The notes under the pieces: generated by a model
Told to the model about the DNA's origin: nothing
Databases searched by the model: none
The model's input: the letters and a program-made list of their open reading frames with translations, nothing else
Part shown: positions 24,683-34,785 of the stretch, piece by piece
How positions within the stretch are numbered: position 1 is the stretch's first letter
How the letters are laid out: each line of letters opens with the position of its first letter
NCBI GenBank assembly: GCA_022376925.1
Contig: JAIOJX010000028.1
Location: 73,373,001-73,437,000 of the forward strand
Origin: Tragulus kanchil
Lineage: Eukaryota; Chordata; Mammalia; Artiodactyla; Tragulidae
Length of the DNA: 64,000 nt
Direction of reading: 5' to 3'
Translations under genes and position numbers: made by a program

Positions 24683-24744
24683 AAGTAAATCCTGGTTCGA
24701 CACTATTCTGTCACATCTCAGAATGGTCTCTTCTATATGGAGGC

Positions 24745-25095
24745 AAGTTGTTTAGTTGCTAAGCAGCATCTGACTCTTTGTGACTCCATGAACTGCAGCA
24801 TGCCAGGCTTTTATGTCCATCACTGTCTCCCTGAGTTTGCTCAAACTCATGATCATTGAGTCAGTGATGCCATACAACCATCTCATTCTCTGTCATCCCC
24901 TTCTTCTCTTGCCCTCAATTTTTCCCAGCATCAAGGTCTTTTCCAGTGAGTCAGTTCTTTACATTAGGTGGCTGAAGTATCGGACTTTCAGGTCATCATC
25001 AGTCCTTCCAATGAATATTCAGGATTGGTTTTCTTTAGGATTGACTGGTGTGATCTCCTTGCTGTCCAAGGGACTCTCAAGAATACCCCAAATCA
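24745..25095 (-). mobile_element. BovB-derived 3' fragment
   Basis: Antisense BovB 3' end: AGTTGCTAAGCAGCATCTGA at the left, followed by the region around TCAAGGTCTTTTCCAGTGAG and GATTGACTGGTGTGATCTCC. It is 5' truncated. The 108-codon open frame at 24813-25139 is an antisense shadow. The D10 duplicate is at 25825-26175. Confidence 0.85.
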
Positions 25096-25511
25096 ATCTG
25101 ACACAAATCAGTTTCAACAAATGTCAATTTGCTAAATGATAAAATGTCAAATGAGTAATTTACCAAATTTGCTAAGTTCACTAAATTCATAAAAGTTCTT
25201 TTGAGAAATATTCTTCCTGAATACATGAATTTTTAAGAATAAATATATTTTTAAGAAATGCATGCTCAAATTCTTTGAATATATTTTAAAATCGTAGCCT
25301 TAAATATGCCTTTGGCAAATAAACAAAGTTGCAAGCAAAATGGATTGTTTTCCAGTGAACTGGTTTTCAAAGATGTGATGTATGGGCATTAAATTAGAAT
25401 CCTACTGTATCTCTTCCCATGGTGTCCAGCGTGGTATCTGTCCTTGCAAAGGACCCTAGGGACCATTGACATGTTGGAGACTTAAAAAAGTACTGAGAAG
25501 GAATAAACACG
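25096..25511. other. Unassigned AT-rich DNA
   Basis: No repeat or gene recognised. The last 50 bases are a corrupted copy of 26540-26588. Confidence 0.5.
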
Positions 25512-25521
25512 AGTTCTTTAA

Positions 25522-25763
25522 AGTTTCTCAGCCTTGGCACCACTGACATTTTGTGCTAGATAATTCCTTTATCGCAGGTGGGGATAGTGGGTGTGCCCTG
25601 TGTGCTATAGTGTGTTTAGCAGTATCCTTGGCCTTTATCTGCTGAACAATAATAGCCCGTTCCCCACAGCTTTAAATGTGGGACAACGGAAATGTCTCCA
25701 GACATTGCCAAATGTCCTCTAGAGAGTATTATCTTCCTTGGCTGAGACCATTGCTCTATCTTA
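25522..25763 (-). mobile_element. MER20 remnant, copy 3 of 3
   Basis: Third appearance of the same MER20, produced by D10. Confidence 0.8.
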
Positions 25764-25824
25764 AGTAAATCCTGGTTCGACACTATTCTGTCACATCTCA
25801 GAATGGTCTCTTCTATATGGAGGC

Positions 25825-26175
25825 AAGTTGTTTAGTTGCTAAGCAGCATCTGACTCTTTGTGACTCCATGAACTGCAGCATGCCAGGCTTTTATGTCCAT
25901 CACTGTCTCCCTGAGTTTGCTCAAACTCATGATCATTGAGTCAGTGATGCCATACAACCATCTCATTCTCTGTCATCCCCTTCTTCTCTTGCCCTCAATT
26001 TTTCCCAGCATCAAGGTCTTTTCCAGTGAGTCAGTTCTTTACATTAGGTGGCTGAAGTATCGGACTTTCAGGTCATCATCAGTCCTTCCAATGAATATTC
26101 AGGATTGGTTTTCTTTAGGATTGACTGGTGTGATCTCCTTGCTGTCCAAGGGACTCTCAAGAATACCCCAAATCA
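25825..26175 (-). mobile_element. BovB-derived 3' fragment, D10 duplicate
   Basis: Duplicate of 24745-25095; I saw no differences by eye. Confidence 0.85.
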
Positions 26176-27010
26176 ATCTGACACAAATCAGTTTCAACAA
26201 ATGTCAATTTGCTAAATGATAAAATGTCAAATGAGTAATTTACCAAATTTGCTAAGTTCACTAAATTCATAAAAGTTCTTTTGAGAAATATTCTTCCTGA
26301 ATACATGAATTTTTAAGAATAAATATATTTTTAAGAAATGCATGCTCAAATTCTTTGAATATATTTTAAAATCGTAGCCTTAAATATGCCTTTGGCAAAT
26401 AAACAAAGTTGCAAGCAAAATGGATTGTTTTCCAGTGAACTGGTTTTCAAAGATGTGATGTATGGGCATTAAATTAGAATCCTACTGTATCTCTTCCCAT
26501 GGTGTCCAGCGTGGTATCTGTCCTTGCAAAGGACCCTAGGGACCATGACATGTTGAGACTATGTACTGAGAAGGATAAAACAACAGGTATGTTTCTTTTC
26601 TTTGGAAAAGAAAACCCAAACTGTCTCATCTCAGGTTCATGTTTTATACAGGGGTTTCACAAAGTAAGTATATGTATCAGAGACAGTTTTTAGTTAATAT
26701 CATGTTCCTGCTCCTACATTAAAATAGTAACTTGGCCTTCAAACTGAGGTAACACATAGTACATACCAGATGGGTTTCTCCTAGCTTGGCCTCTTTAATT
26801 GATGCAATCTTTATAATAATTTGCCCATATTAGTCATAAGACCAGCATGTGTTTAGAACTGGGTAAGGGAAGCAATGTTATGGTACACCTATTACATTCC
26901 AGTTAATATATTGAGATTTTATTTGGGAACTTTATGGGGACAGGAATATAGTTTGAAGGATGTAGGAAAGAAAAAGAAAAATATTCTAAGTCATTTCTTG
27001 CTTTGAAGTA
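26176..27010. other. Unassigned non-coding DNA
   Basis: No repeat family or gene recognised. It ends at the target-site duplication of the solo LTR. Confidence 0.5.
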
Positions 27011-27016
27011 CCCTTT
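27011..27016. repeat. Left target-site duplication of solo LTR (CCCTTT)
   Basis: CCCTTT directly precedes the TG start of the LTR, and the same six bases follow its CA end at 27597-27602. Confidence 0.85.
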
Positions 27017-27056
27017 TGTGGGGCTCTGAATTGAAAGAGGACCGTTTTAAGAATAA

Positions 27057-27262
27057 AGAAGCTTAAGCACATTGTTTCAGCTTGAAGCTAAGATAGCGCC
27101 TACAGGAAGGGGTGTGGGAGTGAAAAGAAGCTTAAGCACATTGTTTCAGCTTGGAGCTAAGATGGCGCCTACAGGAAAGGACATGGAAATGAAGGGAAGC
27201 TTAAGTGCATTGTTTAAAGAAACTTAAGCACATGTTTGCAGCTAAGATGGCGCCTACAGGAA
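27057..27262 (+). repeat. Three tandem units in LTR U3
   Basis: Three units with a period of about 68-69 bp (27057-27108, 27126-27177, 27195-27262), each running from GAAGCTTAAG to GCGCCTACAGGAA. The third contains an internal partial repeat of the AAGCACATGTTT part. Each has AAGAT(A/G)GCGCC, close to the YY1 core AAGATGGCGGC. Repeated U3 units of this kind usually act as enhancers; that role is inferred here. Confidence 0.85.
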
Positions 27263-27408
27263 GAGGCAGGGCGTGATCTAAATTGTTAATCGATGGTCAA
27301 AATTTCTGATTGGTTCCCCTGGCTTCCGCGCTCGTGAATGATTGCTTGGCCTTTAGCTTGATTGGTGTAATCTATAGGAAGTCCCGTGCAAAACCCCCTT
27401 CACTTGCC

Positions 27409-27416
27409 TATAAAAG
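27409..27416 (+). promoter_or_regulatory. LTR TATA box (TATAAAAG)
   Basis: TATAAAAG lies 23 bp upstream of the AATAAA signal, as expected for an LTR promoter where TATA and polyadenylation signal flank a short R region. Confidence 0.75.
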
Positions 27417-27431
27417 CTGTGGATCTTCTTC

Positions 27432-27437
27432 AATAAA
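27432..27437 (+). terminator. LTR polyadenylation signal (AATAAA)
   Basis: AATAAA sits in the R region shortly after the TATA box. It would define the 3' end of retroviral transcripts in a downstream LTR. Confidence 0.7.
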
Positions 27438-27590
27438 GCGGAACTACTTCGATGGAACCCCTGTCGCGTCTGATTGTCCCCTGCCTCAGCCAGGGGGCTG
27501 CGGGGCGGGCAGTTCAAGATTTGCCTTTCTCCGAGATCTCCCGGTTCAGCCGGGGGTAATCCCCGCTGCCTTCCCTTTCTGCGGAAGGTC

Positions 27591-29891
27591 CCCGCACCCT
27601 TTAACTCCATTATTAGATGAACTTTTTTGGGTTAAGTAGTTAAATTGGGAGAAGCAGATGGAGAGAAATGATGTCTCTCAAGAGGCAGACACTGTTTAAA
27701 AGGAGGAGTTTTGGAGATGGCACTAAAATTTAAATATTCTTTAAATTCAAATAAGTCTTAAGGAGATCAGTTTATCCAGCATTCATCTTAGAGAACACTT
27801 TCAAAGAGAGGACAATGCTATAAGAATACCCACTTGAATGGAGATTGGCAGGAAATCCTAGGAGCATAATCCCCAGTTCAGAGAAATCTCTAGTTGTGTC
27901 ATTGGAAGTGAGGGATATTGGAAGCTAGGGATATCAGCCAGTAGTCATGGGTGATGAAGATGGGAAGGAAAAGAGCATTTAAAGAGCAAGTATTATCAAC
28001 AGGTCAAAACTTTCTTCACGATATTTAATTTTTACTTTTAAATTAGGGCTAGCCTGGTTGAGAAAACTTAGAGAAGATGTTTTTGGATGTTTGTTGATTT
28101 CAATATGCACAAGCATGCTTTATGTTTAGAAATGCCATAGGAAATATGTTGTTAATTTCCCATTCATATCAGATATGACTGATATAATTCTTCTCCCTGA
28201 TTAGCTTAGACTCAACTTCCAGAATCTCTCTCAACAGTGACTTCAGCAGCCACTATAAATAATCACAGTTCGCACACAAGTTTAAAGCCCACTCATCATC
28301 TCTGGGGCTTGGGATCAAGATATATACTTACTATTACTAAGTTATCCTCTAAGAAATCTTTATTTTATAATACTCATAAAATTTCTGTCAAACTCAGAGC
28401 CTTGCCTTTGTCAGTGCCATATTTTGGCATATCCGTTGGAATGAATTTGGCTGGAGATTAAATAGCCTGAATGCTTTCCCTCGATATAGCACATTGTCTC
28501 ATTCTTTCATGAAACTTTGAAAATATCAAGTCTTTTATTTAAAGGCAAGGAACTTTATGCACTCAATAAATACTTATTCATTTGATTTGCTCCAAATTCT
28601 CACATCATCACCACTGATAAATGATAGCCAGAAAGTACAGTTCCATACAATCAAATCCCCATTTCAATGAGAAAGTCTACTGGTTCTCCCTTGGAGGGAG
28701 GTCAGGAAGCCCACCTTCAATGGGAAGACTATTATTTTACTCGAATCCCGCACCCTTTAACTCCATTATTAGATGAACTTTTTTGGGTTAAGTAGTTAAA
28801 TTGGGAGAAGCAGATGGAGAGAAATGATGTCTCTCAAGAGGCAGACACTGTTTAAAAGGAGGAGTTTTGGAGATGGCACTAAAATTTAAATATTCTTTAA
28901 ATTCAAATAAGTCTTAAGGAGATCAGTTTATCCAGCATTCATCTTAGAGAACACTTTCAAAGAGAGGACAATGCTATAAGAATACCCACTGAATGGAGAT
29001 TGGCAGGAAATCCTAGGAGCATAATCCCCAGTTCAGAGAAATCTCTAGTTGTGTTATTGGAAGTGAGGGATATTGGAAGCTAGGGATATCAGCCAGTAGT
29101 CACGGGTGATGAAGATGGGAAGGAAAAGAGCATTTAAAGAGCAAGTATTATCAACAGGTCAAACCTTTCTTCACGATATTTAATTTTTACTTTTAAATTA
29201 GGGCTAGCCTGGTTGAGAAAACTTAGAGAAGATGTTTTTGGATGTTTGTTGATTTCAATATGCACAAGCATGCTTTATGTTTAGAAATGCCATAGGAAAT
29301 ATGTTGTTAATTTCCCATTCATATCAGATATGACTGATATAATTCTTCTCCCTGATTAGCTTAGACTCAACTTCCAGAATCTCTCTCAACAGTGACTTCA
29401 GCAGCCACTATAAATAATCACAGTTCGCACACAAGTTTAAAGCCCACTCATCATCTCTGGGGCTTGGGATCAAGATATATACTTACTATTACTAAGTTAT
29501 CCTCTAAGAAATCTTTATTTTATAATACTCATAAAATTTCTGTCAAACTCAGAGCCTTGCCTTTGTCAGTGCCATATTTTGGCATATCCGTTGGAATGAA
29601 TTTGGCTGGAGATTAAATAGCCTGAATGCTTTCCCTCGATATAGCACATTGTCTCATTCTTTCATGAAACTTTGAAAATATCAAGTCTTTTATTTAAAGG
29701 CAAGGAACTTTATGCACTCAATAAATACTCATTCATTTGATTTGCTCCAAATTCTCACATCATCACCACTGATAAATGATAGCCAGAAAGTACAGTTCCA
29801 TACAATCAAATCCCCATTTCAATGAGAAAGTCTACTGGTTCTCCCTTGGAGGGAGGTCAGGAAGCCCACCTTCAATGGGAAGACTATTATT
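27591..29891. repeat. Tandem duplication pair D11 (27591-28746 / 28747-29891)
   Basis: Offset 1156 falling to about 1145-1155 bp. Copy 2 begins at CCCGCACCCTTTAACTCC, so it starts with the last six bases of the solo LTR plus its target duplication. Copy 1 ends with a few unmatched bases (ACTCGAAT). The rest is unassigned DNA. Confidence 0.96.
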
Positions 29892-30224
29892 TTTATGCAG
29901 CTTTGGAGCAGCTCTACCATGGTATATCTCTTCATTATGTTTGGCTTGATGAAAGTCAGGGTTTTAGGAACTTGGAAAAATAGCTTTTATCGGTTTCAGT
30001 TGTACTGAAATATTTCTCTGAGAATAAAATTGGTAACTTTGGCTAAAATAGATAACTCATGCCTTGTTCATTCTTATACGCTACATTTCTTTGACTGTCA
30101 GAAATGATTCCTTGAGCATAACAACTATAATTGCCTGTGCTTTGTACACTTTTTGAAAGAAGGTCAATACCTTTTTATTTTACCATGCAATCATCATGTA
30201 TACATGAAAGCTTTGTACAGCTTT
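27603..30224. other. Unassigned non-coding DNA
   Basis: No repeat or gene recognised outside D11 and the start of D12. The 74-codon frame at 28237 and 29392 recurs through D11. Confidence 0.5.
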
Positions 30225-30488
30225 GGGCTTCCCTGATGGTCCGGTGGGTGGAGAGTCCACCTTGCAGTGCATGGAGCACGGGTTTGATCCCTGGCCCCAG
30301 AGGATCCCACAGGCCTTAGAGCAGTTGGACCAGTGTGTCCAATTGTGCACCAGCACTTTGGAGCACATACTCCTGGAGCTGGTTCTCTGTAGTGAATGGG
30401 AAGCCCACAAAGGCCAAAGAATAAAGATGGATGAAAATAAGTAAAACAGCAATAAAAGAGGCCAAAATTTAAAATAAAGAAAAAAAGT
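30225..30488 (+). mobile_element. CHR-type tRNA-derived SINE
   Basis: Head GGGCTTCCCTGATGGTCCGG, B box GGTTTGATCCCTGGCC, middle TGGTTCTCTGTAGTGAATGG and an A-rich tail. Frames of 73-133 codons on both strands are shadows. The D12 duplicate is at 31329-31592. Confidence 0.88.
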
Positions 30489-30544
30489 GTAGAGTTTCTG
30501 TGAGATATGTTAATAGCATTCTTAGTAGGCTCAAATCTGCCCAT

Positions 30545-30640
30545 TATCACCATCTGTCCATTTATTTGTTTATTCAAGCAACAAGTATTGAACATCTACC
30601 ATGAGCCAGGACTACAGTAGGAAAGATAATGGGCAATTAG
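30545..30640 (-). mobile_element. Possible L2 3'-end remnant
   Basis: TTATTTGTTTATTCAAGCAA followed by ACATCTACCATGAGCCAGG resembles antisense L2 3' end. The D12 duplicate is near 31648-31744. Confidence 0.5.
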
Positions 30641-31328
30641 GGTATTTTGCCTTTGCTGGTAGGTGCAGAATGAATGTTAGTGCTCTCCTATTAGAATAAC
30701 AACAGACTAATCCTCATCTCTTAACTTCGGGATTATCAAATTAGTTTTGTTTCCTCTACAGAGAAAAAATATTCTATTAGAATAGGTTTAGATTCCATTA
30801 TCTAGATCATGTTATTCATCTATATTAGTATTAAGTTCATTGTCAATACTTTTTTTAAAACATCATCACCACTGATAAATGATAGCCAGAAAGTACAGTT
30901 CCATACAATCAAATCCCCATTTCAATGAGAAAGTCTACTGGTTCTCCCTTGGAGGGAGGTCAGGAAGCCCACCTTCAATGGGAAGACTATTATTTTTATG
31001 CAGCTTTGGAGCAGCTCTACCATGGTATATCTCTTCATTATGTTTGGCTTGATGAAAGTCAGGGTTTTAGGAACTTGGAAAAATAGCTTTTATCGGTTTC
31101 AGTTGTACTGAAATATTTCTCTGAGAATAAAATTGGTAACTTTGGCTAAAATAGATAACTCATGCCTTGTTCATTCTTATACGCTACATTTCTTTGACTG
31201 TCAGAAATGATTCCTTGAGCATAACAACTATAATTGCCTGTGCTTTGTACACTTTTTGAAAGAAGGTCAATCCCTTTTTTATTTTACCATGCAATCATCA
31301 TGTATACATGAAAGCTTTGTACAGCTTT

Positions 31329-31592
31329 GGGCTTCCCTGATGGTCCGGTGGGTGGAGAGTCCACCTTGCAGTGCATGGAGCACGGGTTTGATCCCTGGCC
31401 CCAGAGGATCCCACAGGCCTTAGAGCAGTTGGACCAGTGTGTCCAATTGTGCACCAGCACTTTGGAGCACATACTCCTGGAGCTGGTTCTCTGTAGTGAA
31501 TGGGAAGCCCACAAAGGCCAAAGAATAAAGATGGATGAAAATAAGTAAAACAGCAATAAAAGAGGCCAAAATTTAAAATAAAGAAAAAAAGT
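31329..31592 (+). mobile_element. CHR-type SINE, D12 duplicate
   Basis: Duplicate of the SINE at 30225-30488. Confidence 0.88.
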
Positions 31593-31950
31593 GTAGAGTT
31601 TCTGTGAGATATGTTAATAGCATTCTTAGTAGGCTCAAATCTGCCCGTTATCACCATCTGTCCATTTATTTGTTTATTCAAGCAACAAGTATTGAACATC
31701 TACCATGAGCCAGGACTACAGTAGGAAAGATAATGGGCAATTAGGGTATTTTGCCTTTGCTGGTAGGTGCAGAATGAATGTTAGTGCTCTCCTATTAGAA
31801 TAACAACAGACTAATCCTCATCTCTTAACTTCGGGATTATCAAATTAGTTTTGTTTCCTCTACAGAGAAAAAATATTCTATTAGAATAGGTTTAGATTCC
31901 ATTATCTAGATCATGTTATTCATCTATATTAGTATTAAGTTCATTGTCAA

Positions 31951-34504
31951 CTAAAGTATTTTATATTCTCACAAGTGCTTCTGTCAAACCACATTCCTTT
32001 CTTCATAAAACTTTGGGTCAATATTAGTGGTATTTTCAAGGCCAGAGAGAGAATGCTTTGAATTTCAGTTCAGTTGATGTGAATTTCCACAATACTGGCT
32101 TTCTAAAGATGATATAAGCATGTTTTTGCCTTCATATGGCTCACTGATTAACACATGGACTAGAACAAGGCCAAACACAAGCTCTGAAACACAGGGACTT
32201 TTCAGTAAGGCATAAAGCCCTCTCATTTTGCCAAAACCTAGTTTGCATTTCTTCACCTTATCCATAAGCTTCTCTTGGAAGAGTTTGTCAAATGTTTAAA
32301 GACGTTCTTTCTTACCTACAAAATTTGTTGCTACAAATTATAAGTGAAATTACTTTGAAATGTCTCAGCTTAAACCTGGGAATAGGGCATTTCCAGTTGT
32401 TAAGATGGAGTAAAATGTGGAAAGCATCTCTCTAAAAGAGATAAATCAGTCTCCATCTGAGACTGGACTGGGAATGCAAAGATAAGAAAAAGAACACAAG
32501 AGAGGAACCCATCAACACAATCAAAGAAATAGGTGCCTAAGACAATAAGAGATCTAAGTAAGGTATGAATAGTAAGCATGAAAAGGATGAGACACATTTT
32601 GAGAGGAACAGAGCCCCTTGACTTTGAAGGGGCTTCAAAGATGGTTCTAAGCACCCCAAATGAAGAACTCTGGATGGACGTATAATATTCTAATATGCAT
32701 GGGTTGTGTAAAGAAATACCTGAGTAGTTTGCATTATATCTTTCCTAACATACTTCATGTAGAAAATATTTCCCTAGCATATTTGGTATAGAACCTGAGA
32801 CATTAATTATCAATGTCAATTACATTTGAAGTGACAAATATAAAGGCATATACTGAACTTTTATCTTGACGCATCACTTTACTGCTCCTCTTAGTGTTCC
32901 CCTACTCTCTACACCTTCCAGATATCTAAAAAATGAGTCTACAAATCAAACGTACAGTAACTGAAGGTTGGGCAAGAAGCAGAAATTAGAGATGGAGAGG
33001 ATGTTGGAAACCATACAAGAAAAGAAACAAAGGCCTGAAGATCCTCCTTTCAGGAAAGGAAATAGTGGAAGAAGAGTACTAAAATAAAGATGAATTGGTT
33101 ATGGAGGTAGAAAACAGATTGAAAAAAACCAAAACAATGGATTCTGGTAGAAGAGAAAAGTTAAATACGAAAATTACAACCAAGACATTGGTTTATTTAT
33201 AGAGTTAGGGAAATAACAGATTACAAGGAATTTACAGTTCAGTTGATGTGAATTTCCACAATACTGGCTTTCTAAAGATGATATAAGCATGTTTTGCCTT
33301 CATATGGCTCACTGATTAACACATGGACTAGAACAAGGCCAAACACAAGCTCTGAAACACAGGGACTTTTCAGTAAGGCATAAAGCCCTCTCATTTTGCC
33401 AAAACCTAGTTTGCATTTCTTCACCTTATCCATAAGCTTCTCTTGGAAGAGTTTGTCAAATGTTTAAAGACGTTCTTTCTTACCTACAAAATTTGTTGCT
33501 ACAAATTATAAGTGAAATTACTTTGAAATGTCTCAGCTTAAACCTGGGAATAGGGCATTTCCAGTTGTTAAGATGGAGTAAAATGTGGAAAGCATCTCTC
33601 TAAAAGAGATAAATCAGTCTCCATCTGAGACTGGACTGGGAATGCAAAGATAAGAAAAAGAACACAAGAGAGGAACCCATCAACACAATCAAAGAAATAG
33701 GTGCCTAAGACAATAAGAGATCTAAGTAAGGTATGAATAGTAAGCATGAAAAGGATGAGACACATTTTGAGAGGAACAGAGCCCCTTGACTTTGAAGGGG
33801 CTTCAAAGATGGCTCTAAGCACCCCAAATGAAGAACTCTGGATGGACGTATAATATTCTAATATGCATGGGTTGTGTAAAGAAATACCTGAGTAGTTTGC
33901 ATTATATCTTTCCTAACATACTTCATGTAGAAAATATTTCCCTAGCATATTTGGTATAGAACCTGAGACATTAATTATCAATGTCAATTACATTTGAAGT
34001 GACAAATATAAAGGCATATACTGAACTTTTATCTTGACGCATCACTTTACTGCTCCTCTTAGTGTTCCCCTACTCTCTACACCTTCCAGATATCTAAAAA
34101 ATGAGTCTACAAATCAAACGTACAGTAACTGAAGGTTGGGCAAGAAGCAGAAATTAGAGATGGAGAGGATGTTGGAAACCATACAAGAAAAGAAACAAAG
34201 GCCTGAAGATCCTCCTTTCAGGAAAGGAAATAGTGGAAGAAGAGTACTAAAATAAAGATGAATTGGTTATGGAGGTAGAAAAAACAGAATTGAAAAACAA
34301 ACCAAGACAATGGCTTCTGGTAGAAGAGAATAGTTAAATACATAAAATGTTATTCAACTGAGACATCTGGTTTATTTATAGAGTTGAGGGACTAATAACA
34401 GATTACAAGGAATGGCTGGTTAAAAAAAAAGAAGTGGATTAGGGAGATGGGTGGGTTAACAGGAGGAATAGCATTGAACTTCTCACATTTTTAAAGAATT
34501 TAAA
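31951..34504. other. Unassigned non-coding DNA
   Basis: No repeat or gene recognised. It is occupied mostly by D13. The 84-codon minus frame at 32400 and 33568 recurs through D13. Confidence 0.5.
32066..34413. repeat. Tandem duplication pair D13 (32066-33234 / 33235-34413)
   Basis: Offset 1169-1168 bp in the body. The last ~120 bases of copy 1 (33115-33234) match 34280-34413 only with many small indels and substitutions, while the body is almost identical. C/T differ at about 32643/33812. The content is unassigned DNA. Confidence 0.96.
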
Positions 34505-34768
34505 AAATTTTTGGCCTCTTCTATTGATTTTTTAAAAATCTATTTTCATCCATCTTTGTTCTTTGGCTTGTGTGGGTCTCCCATTGCAGTGACCTCTCTC
34601 ATTGCAGAGCACTGGCTATGGGTGCAGGTGCTCCAGAGCACTGGCTCGTAATTGGACACACCGGTCCAGGTGCTCCACGGCATGTGGGATCTTCCCAGGC
34701 CAGGTATCAAACCAGTGCCCCTTGCACTGCAAGGCGGACTCTGTCCACTGAACCACCAGGGAAGCCCT
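34505..34768 (-). mobile_element. CHR-type tRNA-derived SINE
   Basis: On the minus strand it starts CAGGGCTTCCCTGGTGGTTC and has a decayed GGTTTGATACCTGGCC B box, a body with CCGGTGTGTCCAATTACGAG and a GATGGATGAAAATAG tail. Flanking GAACTTCTCACATTTTTA (34477) and GAACTGCTCACATTTTTA (34768) form a near-perfect target duplication that includes part of the tail region. Confidence 0.87.
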
Positions 34769-34785
34769 GAACTGCTCACATTTTT

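Larger units (their letters stand above)
22488..24692. repeat. Tandem duplication pair D9 (22488-23593 / 23594-24692)
   Basis: Offset 1106 falling to 1098 bp. Copy 2 begins with a corrupted AGCTAGATGAGATGAACC matching AGCTTAGATATGCAGATGATACC, again noise at a junction. Copy 1 ends at TAAATCC. It contains the BovB tail and a MER20. Confidence 0.95.
24430..26588. repeat. Tandem duplication pair D10 (about 24430-25511 / 25512-26588)
   Basis: Offset 1081-1080 bp. The end of copy 1 (25460-25511) is a corrupted version of 26540-26588, with several inserted bases. It carries the MER20 and a minus-strand BovB piece. Confidence 0.95.
27017..27596 (+). mobile_element. Solo LTR of an endogenous retrovirus
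   Basis: A 580-bp unit that begins TGTGGGG, ends CCCCGCA (TG...CA) and is flanked by the 6-bp duplication CCCTTT. It contains a repeated U3 region, a TATA box (27409-27416) and an AATAAA signal (27432-27437), in the order U3-R-U5. A polypurine tract, primer-binding site and internal retroviral genes are absent, so it is a solo LTR left by recombination. A 6-bp duplication is typical of class II (ERVK/beta-like) integrases, but the family assignment is an inference. It is more GC-rich after 27440 than the surroundings. Open frames at 27310-27639 and 27353-27610 lie across it and are not genes. Confidence 0.88.
29758..31950. repeat. Tandem duplication pair D12 (29758-30860 / 30861-31950)
   Basis: Offset 1103-1104 bp. 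Copy 1 ends at CATTGTCAA plus 14 unmatched T/A-rich bases (30847-30860); copy 2 continues CATTGTCAACTAAAG. Copy 1 overlaps the end of D11 copy 2. It carries a CHR SINE and an L2-like remnant. A/G differ at about 30544/31647. Confidence 0.96.

Noticed and set aside
27057..27262. Spaced repeats that could be taken for a CRISPR-like array
   Set aside because: Three ~68-bp tandem units inside an LTR U3, with no constant repeat and unique spacers; the host is a mammal.
30194..30595. 133-codon minus-strand frame
   Set aside because: It is antisense to a CHR SINE plus flank and is seen twice only because of D12.
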